Counted from the stretch's first letter, positions 32,971 to 42,326 are shown. The stretch: DNA of 64,000 nt from Agrobacterium tumefaciens (GCF_013318015.2 NZ_CP115841.1:2552501-2616500), one strand, 5' to 3'. Numbers and translations are program-made. Notes: generated by a model from the letters alone, not told the origin.

Positions 32971-33106
32971 GTTTTCGCGGGCAGGGCGCTTCAGTCACGG
33001 CTGCGGCCACATTTTCACCTTCACCGTGTCGGAAAGGGTGGCATGATTTCCGGCACTGTCTATAGTTGCCGTTTGACAAATCGCAGTTGCATCAAGTGGA
33101 CTGATC

Positions 33107-34735
33107 GTGCCTGACCGTAAATCGCCACTCGCGCCTTTAAGGCATTTGACTTACAGACGAATCTGGATCGCGAGCCTTGCCTCGAATTTCGGCGGTCTGA
33201 TCCAGGCGGTTGGCGCCGCGTGGATGATGACCTCGCTGTCGAGTTCCGAAAACATGATCGCGCTGGTGCAGGCCTCCACCTCGCTGCCGATCATGATGTT
33301 TTCGCTGATTTCAGGCGCACTGGCCGATAGTTTCGACCGCCGCCGCATCATGATTTCCGCTCAGATCCTGATGCTGACGGCTTCCGTGCTGCTGACGGTT
33401 TTTGCCTGGTCCGGCTGGCTCACTCCGTGGTTGCTGCTCTTTTTCACCTTCATGATCGGCTGTGGCACGGCGCTCAACAATCCGTCCTGGCAGGCGTCCG
33501 TCGGCGAAATGGTGCCGCGTGAGGATCTGCCCGCCGCCGTGACACTGAACAGCGTGGGCTTCAACATCACCCGCAGCGTCGGTCCTGCGATCGGTGGCAT
33601 CATCGTCGCTGCCGCTGGCGCCGCGGCTGCGTTTTTCGTGAACGCGCTCAGCTATTTCGCCCTCATCTACGCGCTGGTTCGCTGGCAGCCGCCCAAATAT
33701 GCCTCGACCTTGCCGCGCGAGCAGCTTCTTGCCGCCATATCGGCCGGGATGCGTTATGTGGCGATGTCGCCGAATATCGGCAAGGTTCTGGTGCGTGGCT
33801 TTCTCTTCGGCCTTTCCGCCAGCGCCATCCTGGCGCTGATGCCGATCGTTGCCCGCGATCTGGTCGAGGGTGGCCCGCTGACCTACGGCGTCATGCTGGG
33901 TGCGTTCGGCGTCGGCGCCATCGGCGGCGCGCTCGTCAGCGCCAGACTTCGCGAGGTTCTGTCCAGCGAATGGATCGTACGTGTCGCCTTTTTGGGCTTC
34001 GCCTTCAGTTCCGGCGTGACGGCGGTCAGCACGAACGCGATCGTAACCTCGCTTGTTTTGACTATTGCCGGTGCCTGCTGGGTTCTGGCGCTTTCCCTGT
34101 TCAATACCATCGTCCAGCTTTCTGCCCCGCGCTGGGTGGTGGGCCGGGCGCTGTCGCTTTACCAGACGCTGACCTTCGGCGGCATCGCCGTCGGCAGTTG
34201 GCTGTGGGGCGAGCTGGCGGAAGATTACGGTATTTCCTATTCCCTTCTCGGTTCGTGCGTGCTGATGCTGCTGGGCGTCGTCGTCGGCCTCAAACTCGCC
34301 ATGCCCGCTTTTGCTTCACTCAATCTCGATCCGCTCAACCGTTTCGTCGAACCGCCGCTAAGGCTCGATATCAAGCCGCGCAGCGGGCCGATTGCCATTC
34401 TCATAGACTATGAAATTCATGACGAGGATCTCGGCGAATTCCTGCCGTTGATGGCCGAGCGTCGCCGCATCCGTCTGCGCGATGGCGCGCGCAACTGGAA
34501 CCTGATGCGTGATCTGGAAAATCCAGATATCTGGACGGAAAGCTACCATGTACTGACATGGGTGGAATATGTCCGCCACAACCACCGCCGCACCCAGGCG
34601 GATGCGGAAGCCTGGGACCGGCTGCTGGCGCTTCATCGCGGCAAGACACGGCCCCGCGTGCACCGGATGATCGAGCGGCAAACCATTCCGCCGACAGATG
34701 ACATCTTCCACAAGCCGCATACGGACCAGCATTGA
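33107..34735 (+). CDS. MFS transporter with C-terminal soluble domain (MFS_3/DUF894 type)
   Basis: A 542-aa protein. Residues about 15-405 hold some 12 transmembrane segments of the major facilitator superfamily, with the motif A-like GALADSFDRRRIMI between helices 2 and 3. Residues about 425-520 form a soluble tail that resembles a dimeric alpha-beta barrel (monooxygenase-like), as found in MFS_3/DUF894 exporters. The GTG at 33107 is used because no ATG precedes the first helix; its ribosome site is weak. Substrate unknown. It diverges from the rimP operon. Confidence 0.85.
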   Translation: MPDRKSPLAPLRHLTYRRIWIASLASNFGGLIQAVGAAWMMTSLSSSENMIALVQASTSLPIMMFSLISGALADSFDRRRIMISAQILMLTASVLLTVFAWSGWLTPWLLLFFTFMIGCGTALNNPSWQASVGEMVPREDLPAAVTLNSVGFNITRSVGPAIGGIIVAAAGAAAAFFVNALSYFALIYALVRWQPPKYASTLPREQLLAAISAGMRYVAMSPNIGKVLVRGFLFGLSASAILALMPIVARDLVEGGPLTYGVMLGAFGVGAIGGALVSARLREVLSSEWIVRVAFLGFAFSSGVTAVSTNAIVTSLVLTIAGACWVLALSLFNTIVQLSAPRWVVGRALSLYQTLTFGGIAVGSWLWGELAEDYGISYSLLGSCVLMLLGVVVGLKLAMPAFASLNLDPLNRFVEPPLRLDIKPRSGPIAILIDYEIHDEDLGEFLPLMAERRRIRLRDGARNWNLMRDLENPDIWTESYHVLTWVEYVRHNHRRTQADAEAWDRLLALHRGKTRPRVHRMIERQTIPPTDDIFHKPHTDQH

Positions 34736-34762
34736 GAGACGATAGGGCTAAGTAGTGGCGAT

Positions 34763-34791
34763 GTCATGCTCGGGACAAGCTCGCGCATGAC
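34763..34791. repeat. Degenerate intergenic palindrome
   Basis: GTCATGC (34763-34769) and GCATGAC (34785-34791) flank a GC-rich centre. It resembles the common rhizobial intergenic palindrome of the form GTCATGCTCGGG...GAGCATGAC in degraded form. It lies between the convergent MFS and transglycosylase genes and may help termination on both strands. Confidence 0.45.
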
Positions 34792-34825
34792 GGAGGAGAG
34801 GTTTTCACACGTCGCCAGTAAGCTG

Positions 34826-36148
34826 CTATTTCAGCTTCGCTTTCAGCGTAGCATCGGGAAAGCAAGTCGGTGACAGACCGTTTTTCGCCTGCCAGTCGCC
34901 CAGTGACCGGCGTGTCTTGAAGCCGGCCAGCCCGTCCGCTTTGCCGACATCATAGCCCTTGGCGACGAGTGCCTTCTGCATGGCAAGAACGTCGGAGCGC
35001 AACATCGATCCGACATTGCCCCATTCGCCCTTGAACGGCCCCGCCCCATGGGAGATGCGGTCGGCGAGATTGCCGATGAACAGCGCGTAGAGATCGGAAT
35101 TATTGTATTCCTTGATGACGTAGAAATTCGGCGTCACCACGAATTCCGGCCCGTGCCGCCCGGCTGGCACAAGCATCATGCCGTCGGCGGAGAGGTCATT
35201 GGATGGAAAGGCCTTTCCGGAAATGCGGGTGATCCCCATCTTCGCCCACGCACTCACCGGCCGGGCAAGATCCGGGCCTTCCTGGGCGCAGGAGACGTTG
35301 CCGGGTATAGACACTTCGAAGCCCCAGTCGCGATCCCTCTGCCAGCCGCGCTGCGAAAGATAGTTCGCTATGGATGCCAATGCGTCCGGCACGGAGTTCC
35401 AGATATCGCGGTGGCCGTCGCCATCGAAATCAACGGCATATTTGAGATAGCTCGACGGCATGAATTGCGGCTGACCGAGCGCGCCTGCCCAGGACCCCAT
35501 CATGCGCGAGGCCGCAATATCGCCGCTTTCGACGATCTTCAGCGCATCGATCAGCTCGGTGCGGAACATCTCCTTGCGGGTCGACATATAGGCTTTCGTC
35601 GCCAGCACATCGACAACCGAATGCGGCAGTTTCGCACGGCCGAAACCGGATTCGCGGCCCCAGATCGCCACGACGACATCGCCGGGCACGCCATATTTGG
35701 CTTCGATCCGGCGAAGGGTGGCGGCATGCGTCGCGGCCAGAGAGCGGCCGGTGGCGGCAAGCCCCTGCAATCGTTTTTCGGAGAAATAAGCGCCGGGCGA
35801 TGAAAATTCGGCCTGGCTCTGGCTCTGTTCCTTCGGCGGCTTCTGGCCGGGGATGACGAGATCAGGCAGACTCCAGTTGATGGAAAGGCCGCTCAGCGCA
35901 GACTCCAGCGTCTTTTGCGAAATTCCCGCCTTGCGCGCTTCCGGCCAGATTTCCTTTTTCAGCCACGCATTGAAATCGGCATCGTACCGGGCAGCAGCGG
36001 CACCTGTCGGCGCGGATTGCGCCAGAGCGGCCGTTGTTGAAAAAACGGAAAGAATGGCGGCCAATGCCTTGAGGCTTTTCCAGGAAAAGTGGAGGCCGGT
36101 TTTCCGTCTGGAAATGCGCCAAAACAAAGAATCAAATCGGTTTCGCAT
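34826..36148 (-). CDS. Lytic murein transglycosylase (MltB family) with peptidoglycan-binding tail
   Basis: A 440-aa secreted enzyme cleaving peptidoglycan to anhydro-muropeptides. A signal segment (about 24-43, ending ALAQ) is followed by the SLT_2/MltB domain (about 50-350) with catalytic Glu in AIWGRESGFGR and the substrate-binding MGSWAGALGQPQFMPSSYL. The C-terminal ~60 residues form a peptidoglycan-binding domain (LRSDVLAMQKALVAKGYDVGKADGLAG). The long Arg-rich N-terminus suggests the true start may be slightly downstream. Confidence 0.88.
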   Translation of the reverse strand: MRNRFDSLFWRISRRKTGLHFSWKSLKALAAILSVFSTTAALAQSAPTGAAAARYDADFNAWLKKEIWPEARKAGISQKTLESALSGLSINWSLPDLVIPGQKPPKEQSQSQAEFSSPGAYFSEKRLQGLAATGRSLAATHAATLRRIEAKYGVPGDVVVAIWGRESGFGRAKLPHSVVDVLATKAYMSTRKEMFRTELIDALKIVESGDIAASRMMGSWAGALGQPQFMPSSYLKYAVDFDGDGHRDIWNSVPDALASIANYLSQRGWQRDRDWGFEVSIPGNVSCAQEGPDLARPVSAWAKMGITRISGKAFPSNDLSADGMMLVPAGRHGPEFVVTPNFYVIKEYNNSDLYALFIGNLADRISHGAGPFKGEWGNVGSMLRSDVLAMQKALVAKGYDVGKADGLAGFKTRRSLGDWQAKNGLSPTCFPDATLKAKLK

Positions 36149-36187
36149 TCGGTCTCCTCTTCGAGTGACGGACAGGGAAAGAAGGCG

Positions 36188-36793
36188 TCAGATCGTTGTG
36201 CGAGCGCGCAGCGCCGCCGTCAATGTGCCCTCGTCGAGATAGTCCAGCTCGCCGCCAACAGGCACGCCATGTGCAAGGCGGGTGATCTTGATGCCGAGAT
36301 CGGCCAGGCGGTCGGTGATGTAATGGGCTGTTGCCTGTCCCTCCACCGTCGCATTGACGGCGATGATGAGCTCGCGAATACCGCCGGCGCTGACGCGATC
36401 GATCAGTCCCTTGATGTTCAAATCTTCCGGCCCGACGCCATCGAGCGGCGACAGCGTGCCACCAAGCACATGATAGGCGGTATTCATGGCGCCTGCTCGC
36501 TCCAGCGCCCACAGATCCGACACGTCTTCCACCACGATGATGACCGACTGGTCACGTCTATCATCGGCGCAGACCGTGCAGGGATCGATGGTATCGACAT
36601 TGCCGCAGCACGAGCAGATCTTCACCTTGTCATAGGCTTCACCCATCGCGTGGCCCAGCGGTCCAAGAAGCTGTTCCTTCTTCTTGATGAGATGCAGCGC
36701 CGCCCGCCGCGCCGAGCGGGGCCCAAGCCCCGGCACTTTTGCAAGCAGCTGGATCAGTTTTTCGATTTCGGGACCGGTGACTCGTTTTGCCAT
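36188..36793 (-). CDS. recR: Recombination protein RecR
   Basis: A 201-aa recombination mediator of the RecFOR pathway. Features are the helix-hairpin-helix [17 protein letters not shown], the C4 zinc finger [16 protein letters not shown] and the Toprim domain with ESP-like [12 protein letters not shown]. recR-ybaB-dnaX linkage is conserved; here a MOSC gene on the opposite strand is inserted between recR and ybaB. Confidence 0.97.
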   Translation of the reverse strand: MAKRVTGPEIEKLIQLLAKVPGLGPRSARRAALHLIKKKEQLLGPLGHAMGEAYDKVKICSCCGNVDTIDPCTVCADDRRDQSVIIVVEDVSDLWALERAGAMNTAYHVLGGTLSPLDGVGPEDLNIKGLIDRVSAGGIRELIIAVNATVEGQATAHYITDRLADLGIKITRLAHGVPVGGELDYLDEGTLTAALRARTTI

Positions 36794-36851
36794 GAGCGCT
36801 TTCTACTGCATAAATCGGGAAACGGGAATCATGAAGCGCGAAGGGCAGTCC

Positions 36852-37466
36852 ATGAAAATACGGGCAGTGTGCCGGGGCGAGGCGAAGGCCTTGCCGGGAA
36901 AGACGGCGAAGACGGGTATTTTCAAACATGCCGTGCAGGGCGCGGTGATGGTGGATGCGCAAGGCATCGTCAGCGACGCTGTCTGCAATCGTAAACATCA
37001 CGGCGGGCCGGATCAGGCGATCTACGCCATGGGTTCCGTCGATCTCGATTTCTGGTCGCGTACGCTGGGTTTTGCGGTTGAGCCCGGATTTTTTGGGGAA
37101 AATCTGGTTCTGGAAGGTGTCGATAGTGCAAAACTGCATGTCGGCGACAGGTTTTCAGCCGAGGAAGTGGTGCTGGAAGTGACCGCCGCCCGCATTCCCT
37201 GCGCCACCCTGTCAGCCCGGCTCGGCGATCCCGGCTTCGCGCCGCGTTTTCGGCAGGCGGGGCAGCCGGGCTTTTATTGCCGGGTTCTGAAAGGTGGAAT
37301 GCTCAGCGCCGGTCAAGGCATTGCTTTCGAACCCTATCAGGGAACGAAACTGCCCATACCGGTCATTCTCCAGCGCTTCCGCCCCATGCAGCTTACCAGG
37401 GACGAACGTGCCGCATATCTCGGCACCCCGCTTGCGAGCCGGTTCCGCGCCATGCTGGAAGTCTGA
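36852..37466 (+). CDS. MOSC domain protein (YiiM-like)
   Basis: A 204-aa MOSC-domain protein of the YiiM type, a class that binds molybdenum cofactor or handles N-hydroxylated substrates. The core contains KHHGGPDQAIYAM, FFGENLVLEGVD and the conserved Cys in AARIPCATLSARLG. The start is ATG 36852 after AAGGG; ATG 36831 is an alternative adding seven residues. It is inserted, in the opposite orientation, between recR and ybaB. Confidence 0.85.
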   Translation: MKIRAVCRGEAKALPGKTAKTGIFKHAVQGAVMVDAQGIVSDAVCNRKHHGGPDQAIYAMGSVDLDFWSRTLGFAVEPGFFGENLVLEGVDSAKLHVGDRFSAEEVVLEVTAARIPCATLSARLGDPGFAPRFRQAGQPGFYCRVLKGGMLSAGQGIAFEPYQGTKLPIPVILQRFRPMQLTRDERAAYLGTPLASRFRAMLEV

Positions 37467-37479
37467 ATTCGTAAGAATA

Positions 37480-37803
37480 TCAGAACGGCAGCTTCATGCC
37501 GGGCGGGATCGGCAGGCCAGCCGTGATTTCCTTGGTCTTTTCAGCGGTGATGGCCTCGGCGCGCTCCTTGGCGTCATTGTGGGCAGCGATGATCAGGTCT
37601 TCGAGAATTTCGACGTCGTCTTCCTTGAAGAGAGACGGATCGATCTTCAGGCCCAGCAGGCTGCCCTTGCCATTCAGCTTCACGGTGACGAGACCGCCGC
37701 CGGACTTGCCTTCGACTTCAAGCGCGGCGATATCCGCCTGCATCTTTTCCATCTTGGCCTGCATTTCCTTGACCTTGCCCATCATGCCCATGATGTCGCG
37801 CAT
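37480..37803 (-). CDS. YbaB/EbfC nucleoid-associated protein
   Basis: A 107-aa YbaB/EbfC family DNA-binding protein. A coiled-coil N-terminus ([33 protein letters not shown]) and the C-terminal [11 protein letters not shown] are characteristic. It lies 27 bases downstream of dnaX on the same strand, the usual dnaX-ybaB operon. Confidence 0.95.
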   Translation of the reverse strand: MRDIMGMMGKVKEMQAKMEKMQADIAALEVEGKSGGGLVTVKLNGKGSLLGLKIDPSLFKEDDVEILEDLIIAAHNDAKERAEAITAEKTKEITAGLPIPPGMKLPF

Positions 37804-37830
37804 GTGCCAAACTCCTGTTTTTGTTATGTA

Positions 37831-39708
37831 TTAAAATTCGATGTCGTCGCCGGGAAGGATGTCGCCCTCGCTCGATTCGGCAACCGAAGGCGGCGGGGCG
37901 ATCTCGTCCGGCTCGTCCTGCTGGGTGACGCGAATGCGCACGTCGGTGATTTTTGCACCTGGAAACTGTTGAAGAATGGCTGCCACGTCAGGGTCCTGCC
38001 TCGCATCCACGAGGCGGGCGTCGCGCGCACTGCCCTCGGCTTCAACCAGCGTCGGCTGACCCTGTTCCTTGCTAAGGCTGACGATCCAGTGGATACCGGT
38101 CCACTCTTTCAGCTTCACACCAAGCTCGCCGGGGAGCGATCCGGGTGCGCCATCGCCGAGGCGCATGTCGAGCCGACCCGGCTCCAGCCGCACCAGCCGT
38201 ACGAAGTTGCGAACCTTCGCCCGCATGACGGGATCGCGATTTTTCTGGCACAGGTCGGCAATGTCCTGAAGAGAGTTGACGGGAACCTTCGGCTCCGGCC
38301 GTTCTTCGGTTTTTGGTGCCGCGACCTGCATTTCCTGCGGGCGGCTGTCAGGCACGGCGCGCAGCATGGTCGAAGGCTGCGAGCTTGCCGGCCTCTGGGC
38401 GGAAAGCTCCACAGGTCTTCCTGCGGCCACTGTCTGTCCTGAGGAATAGGCCCGCGCACCTCCGCCATTGCCGCCACCCGAAGGCGCGCCATTGGAGTAG
38501 CCGCCATCGCTGTTGGAAAGTTCGAGCAGGCGTCGCGCCGCGTCTTCCGGTGCCGGAAGATTGGCGGCGTGCGAAAGGCGGATCAACACCATTTCGGCCG
38601 CACCCGCAGGACGTGAGGCATTTTCAGTTTCCGGAATACCCTTGAGCAGCATCTGCCAGATACGCGACAGCGCAGTCACGGCGATTGTCTCGGCAAATTC
38701 CGCGCCATGCACGCGTTCGATCTCGGACAGCGAGGGATCTTCCGCGGCATCCGGCACATATTTCATGCGGGTGACGAGGTGAGTGAAATCGGCAAGGTCG
38801 TTCAGCACGACGACGGGGTTGGCGCCTGCCTCGTATTGACCGTTGAATTCCGAAAGTGCCGCCGCGACATCGCCTTTGATGATGTGCTGGAAAAGATCGA
38901 CGATGCGCGCCCGGTCGGCAAGACCCAGCATGCCGCGCACCGCCTCGGCTTCCACGCGTCCGCCGCCATGGGCGATCGCCTGATCGAGCAGGGAAAGACC
39001 GTCACGGGCGGAACCCTCAGCCGCGCGGGCAATCATTGAGAGCGCCTGCGGTTCGGCCTCGAAACCTTCCTTGCCGGCAATGGCAGTGAACAGGCCGACG
39101 AGATCGGCGGCGCTGATGCGGCGCAGGTCGAAGCGCTGGCACCGCGACAGCACGGTGATCGGAACCTTGCGGATTTCAGTGGTTGCGAAGATGAATTTCA
39201 CATGCTCCGGCGGCTCTTCCAACGTCTTAAGAAGACCGTTGAAGGCCTGCGTCGAGAGCATGTGCACTTCGTCGATGATATAGACTTTATAGCGCGCCGA
39301 AACCGGGCGGTAACGCACCTGCTCGATGATCTCGCGAATGTCGTCAATACCGGTATGGGAGGCGGCGTCCATCTCGATCACGTCGACATGACGGCCTTCC
39401 ATGATCGCCTGACAATGTTCGCCGGGGATACGCAGGTCGATGGTCGGTTTGTCGATGGTGTCGGTCTTGTAGTTCAGCGCACGGGCAAGAATACGCGCGG
39501 TGGTCGTCTTGCCCACACCGCGAACGCCGGTCAGCATATAGGCCTGCGCGATGCGGCCGGTCTCGAACGCATTCGTCAGCGTGCGGACCATCGGCTCCTG
39601 GCCGACCATCAGATCGGAAAAATCCTTCGGACGATATTTGCGTGCCAGTACCCGGTAGCCGGTCCCGCCCTGGGATTCGCTTGATGTGGTGGGTAAGGTG
39701 TCGCTCAT
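37831..39708 (-). CDS. dnaX: DNA polymerase III subunits gamma/tau
   Basis: A 625-aa clamp-loader ATPase. Walker A GVRGVGKTTTARIL (about residue 44-57), the DEVH box (IIDEVHMLS) and the sensor 1/SRC motif (LSRCQRFDLRR) are present. The zinc-binding Cys cluster usual between Walker A and B is reduced to one Cys (IPGEHCQAIMEG). A tau-like C-terminal region follows a Gly/Ser/Pro-rich linker (about 415-490). It forms an operon with ybaB; the 4.5S RNA gene lies just upstream. Confidence 0.96.
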   Translation of the reverse strand: MSDTLPTTSSESQGGTGYRVLARKYRPKDFSDLMVGQEPMVRTLTNAFETGRIAQAYMLTGVRGVGKTTTARILARALNYKTDTIDKPTIDLRIPGEHCQAIMEGRHVDVIEMDAASHTGIDDIREIIEQVRYRPVSARYKVYIIDEVHMLSTQAFNGLLKTLEEPPEHVKFIFATTEIRKVPITVLSRCQRFDLRRISAADLVGLFTAIAGKEGFEAEPQALSMIARAAEGSARDGLSLLDQAIAHGGGRVEAEAVRGMLGLADRARIVDLFQHIIKGDVAAALSEFNGQYEAGANPVVVLNDLADFTHLVTRMKYVPDAAEDPSLSEIERVHGAEFAETIAVTALSRIWQMLLKGIPETENASRPAGAAEMVLIRLSHAANLPAPEDAARRLLELSNSDGGYSNGAPSGGGNGGGARAYSSGQTVAAGRPVELSAQRPASSQPSTMLRAVPDSRPQEMQVAAPKTEERPEPKVPVNSLQDIADLCQKNRDPVMRAKVRNFVRLVRLEPGRLDMRLGDGAPGSLPGELGVKLKEWTGIHWIVSLSKEQGQPTLVEAEGSARDARLVDARQDPDVAAILQQFPGAKITDVRIRVTQQDEPDEIAPPPSVAESSEGDILPGDDIEF

Positions 39709-39740
39709 CGCCTCGCCAGTTTATTTTGCCAGTTTGTCCT

Positions 39741-39780
39741 AGAGCGCCGTGCGTCCCATTGGACGCATCAGGCACGCTCT
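39741..39780. repeat. Rhizobial intergenic palindromic repeat
   Basis: AGAGCG...CGCTCT outer arms enclose TGCGTCC-CATT-GGACGCA, giving a nested hairpin between dnaX and the 4.5S RNA gene. Elements of this shape recur in Agrobacterium/Rhizobium intergenic regions. No second full copy is seen in this window. Confidence 0.55.
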
Positions 39781-39861
39781 ATTCCTCTAAAGTCTGCACA
39801 TCATGCCGATACGCAGGGGCCGCTTTCAGGCTGAACCGGCCCGGCGAAAGCTGAGCGGAAT

Positions 39862-39972
39862 TTAAAAAGGGTGGGAGGCTGGCACGGCGACCCGTGCCTG
39901 GCTCGTTAGGGCTGCTTCCTTCCGGACCTGACCCGGTTGGCGAGTGGCTCGTCCACCACCAACCTCCCGGGG
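39862..39972 (-). ncRNA. ffs: Signal recognition particle 4.5S RNA
   Basis: The minus strand carries the conserved SRP apical domain GGTCAGGTCCGGAAGGAAGC, with loop GGAA and the symmetric internal loop bound by Ffh. The ends pair (GGGAGGTTGG at the 5' side with CCAGCCTCCC at the 3' side). A T-run (CCCTTTTTAAA) follows at 39870-39862. The ends are approximate. It lies between dnaX and the HIT gene, the usual alphaproteobacterial place. Confidence 0.93.
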
Positions 39973-40032
39973 CCACATATCGGCAATATCGAAAGCAAAT
40001 GCAAGCCAAGCCTTCAAAAAACTGCTATCACA

Positions 40033-40461
40033 ATGAAAACAAACATGGAGGACGCCTTGGAGACATTCCGGCTGGACGACAGGCTGGCGCGCGACAGTGC
40101 GCTTGTAATGCGTTTGGGACTATGCGAGCTGCGTTTGCAGAACGACAGCCGCTGGCCCTGGCTGGTGCTGGTGCCACAGAGAGGCGGCGCCAGCGAGCTG
40201 TTCGATCTTACTCCGCTCGATCAGGCCGTGCTGACGTTCGAGACCAATCTCGTCGCCTCCGCGTTGAAGGAAGTTACCGGGGCCACCAAGATCAATGTCG
40301 GCGCGCTGGGCAATATCGTCCGGCAACTTCACGTCCATATTATCGCCCGCAACGAAGGCGACACCTGCTGGCCCGGCCCAATCTGGGGTCACGGGACGCC
40401 AGTGCCCTATGGCCCGGGCGAAAAGGAATCCTTGATGAAAAAAATATCCGGCGCGCTCTGA
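40033..40461 (+). CDS. HIT-like domain protein
   Basis: A 142-aa protein of the histidine-triad superfamily, close to the rhizobial HIT-like group. The region QLHVHIIARNEGD corresponds to the triad HxHxH but the third His is Ile; WPGPIWG follows, as in this subgroup. Loss of one triad His makes classical nucleotide hydrolase activity uncertain. ATG 40033 or 40045 could start it; neither has a good ribosome site. It overlaps nudC by one base (TGATG), suggesting coupled expression. Confidence 0.8.
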   Translation: MKTNMEDALETFRLDDRLARDSALVMRLGLCELRLQNDSRWPWLVLVPQRGGASELFDLTPLDQAVLTFETNLVASALKEVTGATKINVGALGNIVRQLHVHIIARNEGDTCWPGPIWGHGTPVPYGPGEKESLMKKISGAL

Positions 40462-41423
40462 TGATATCAATGACTATTTTCGAAACCACTGCTCCCCATC
40501 CCGAAGCAAGCCTGCTGACAGCCTTTTCCAAGAACGCCCTCAACCGATTCGCCGAAAAGCGGACGGAAGACTGCGTTGCCGATGCGCTGAAAGTCGATGG
40601 CACCCATATTTTTGCCTTCTCCGGCAACCGGCTTGTCCTGAAACATGACGAACAGGTCATAGATCCCCTGTTTTCCGCCTATGAGCTGGCGGAATTGCAG
40701 CCGGATTTCGACAATGCCGTTCTGCTTGGATACCGCGAAACTGGCGAACCGAGAATTGCGGTGCCGGTGGCCGTCACGGAAGACACGCTGGCGAGCCACT
40801 ACAAGCTGGCCGATGCCCGCACCCTTTATCGCGATCATCTTCTCGATGAGGAATTGTTGAGCGAGGTCGCCCAGGCCGTCAGCCTTACGCACTGGAATGC
40901 CGACAACCGCTTCTGCGGACGGTGCGGCGGCACGATGGAATTGCGTATCGGCGGCTACAAGCGCATCTGCGCCGCCTGCAATCACACTATTTTTCCCCGA
41001 ACCGATCCCGTTGTCATCATGATGACGATCGATATCGAGCGCGATCTTTGCCTGCTCGGACGCGGCGCGCATTTTGCGCCGGGCATGTATTCCTGCCTCG
41101 CCGGTTTCGTGGAGCCGGGCGAAACGATCGAGCAGGCCGTGCGCCGCGAGACGCATGAAGAATCCGGCGTCGAAATCGGCCGCGTGCGCTATCACGCTTC
41201 CCAGCCCTGGCCGATGCCGCACACGCTGATGATCGGCTGTTATGCCGAGGCTCTCTCGTTCGATATTTCCCGCGATGAGATCGAGCTGGAGGATTGCCGC
41301 TGGTTCACGCGGGCGGAGGTTGCCACGATGCTGGAGGCTGCTGCGGGCGAGGGCTTTTCCGCGCCTCCGGGCGGTGCCATCGCGCACCGGCTGATGCGCG
41401 ACTGGGTGGAATGGACGAAATGA
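40461..41423 (+). CDS. nudC: NAD+ diphosphatase / RNA deNADding enzyme NudC
   Basis: A 320-aa Nudix hydrolase that cleaves NAD(H) and removes NAD caps from RNA. The zinc ribbon is CGRCGG...CAAC (about 153-173). The Nudix box is GFVEPGETIEQAVRRETHEESGV, and the NudC-type SQPWPMPHTLM motif follows. The start is ATG 40461; ATG 40470 is possible. It is coupled to the HIT-like gene and convergent with pheA. Confidence 0.93.
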   Translation: MISMTIFETTAPHPEASLLTAFSKNALNRFAEKRTEDCVADALKVDGTHIFAFSGNRLVLKHDEQVIDPLFSAYELAELQPDFDNAVLLGYRETGEPRIAVPVAVTEDTLASHYKLADARTLYRDHLLDEELLSEVAQAVSLTHWNADNRFCGRCGGTMELRIGGYKRICAACNHTIFPRTDPVVIMMTIDIERDLCLLGRGAHFAPGMYSCLAGFVEPGETIEQAVRRETHEESGVEIGRVRYHASQPWPMPHTLMIGCYAEALSFDISRDEIELEDCRWFTRAEVATMLEAAAGEGFSAPPGGAIAHRLMRDWVEWTK

Positions 41424-41429
41424 AGATTT

Positions 41430-41461
41430 GCGGCAGGCTCAGCTCTGGTTGAGCTTGCCGC
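41430..41461. other. Symmetric hairpin between convergent nudC and pheA
   Basis: GCGGCA-G-GCTCA and TGAGC-T-TGCCGC form an interrupted 11-bp stem with an 8-base loop. It overlaps the pheA stop codon. There is no T-run, so it is probably a 3'-end stabiliser or weak bidirectional terminator. Confidence 0.5.
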
Positions 41462-42326
41462 GCATCGCATGACCCTTGTAGACGCCGAGAATTCGGACCT
41501 TCTCGGAAAAGAAGCGCAGCTCGTCCAGCGCGTGCCGCACCGGCTCGTCATCCGGATGGCCTTCGATATCGGCATAGAACTGCGTTGCCACGAACCTTCC
41601 GCCGAGCTGGTAGCTTTCCAGCTTCGTCATGTTGATGCCATTCGTCGCGAATCCGCCCATTGCCTTATAAAGTGCCGCCGGAATGTTGCGGACATTGAAC
41701 ACGAAGGTCGTGACGATGGTTTCATCTGGTGCTTCGCCTTGGGACTGGCGTTTGGCCCAGTTCTCATCGCGCGAAAGAATTACGAAACGGGTGATGTTGT
41801 TTTCTGAATCCTCGACATTTTCAGCCATGATATCAAGGCCGTAGAGACCGGCGGCAAGACGCGGTGCAAGCGCTGCCATGCTGCGATCACACTTTTCAGA
41901 AACCAGTCTCGCCGCTCCGGCCGTATCGCCGGCAACGACGGGCTTCCAGCCGTTGGAACGGATGATCTTGCGGCACTGGCCAAGCGCGTGGATGTGGCTG
42001 TGAACGGTGCGGATCTCGTCTTTCTTCACGCCCGGTATAACCATCAGCTGGAAGCGGATCGGCATGAAATATTCACCGATGATGTGAAGGCGTGATTCCG
42101 GCAGAAGATGATGGATATCGGCAACGCGACCGGCCAGCGTGTTCTCGATCGGGATCATGCCGAGATCGGCTTCGCCGTTTTCGACGGCGTTGAAAGCATC
42201 CTCGAATGTCGGGCACGGCAAAGGCTCCATATCCGGGAACATGTCGCGGCATGCCATGTCGGAATTCGCGCCAAATTCGCCCTGAAAGGCAATGCGGTTT
42301 GTGCTCAAGGTCATGGAATTATCCAT
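41439..42326 (-). CDS. pheA: Prephenate dehydratase
   Basis: A 295-aa monofunctional prephenate dehydratase making phenylpyruvate for phenylalanine synthesis. The catalytic domain (about 10-185) includes GEFGANSDMACR, PIENTLAGRV and NNITRFVIL. A C-terminal ACT domain (about 205-285, with ESYQLGGRFVATQFYADIEG) gives feedback inhibition by phenylalanine. There is no chorismate mutase domain. Its ATG overlaps the kdsB stop by one base. Confidence 0.95.
   Translation of the reverse strand: MDNSMTLSTNRIAFQGEFGANSDMACRDMFPDMEPLPCPTFEDAFNAVENGEADLGMIPIENTLAGRVADIHHLLPESRLHIIGEYFMPIRFQLMVIPGVKKDEIRTVHSHIHALGQCRKIIRSNGWKPVVAGDTAGAARLVSEKCDRSMAALAPRLAAGLYGLDIMAENVEDSENNITRFVILSRDENWAKRQSQGEAPDETIVTTFVFNVRNIPAALYKAMGGFATNGINMTKLESYQLGGRFVATQFYADIEGHPDDEPVRHALDELRFFSEKVRILGVYKGHAMRGKLNQS

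Noticed and set aside
36684..36851. Longer N-terminus of the MOSC protein overlapping recR
   Set aside because: The extra residues are antisense to recR and are not like the family N-terminus; good starts exist at 36831 or 36852.
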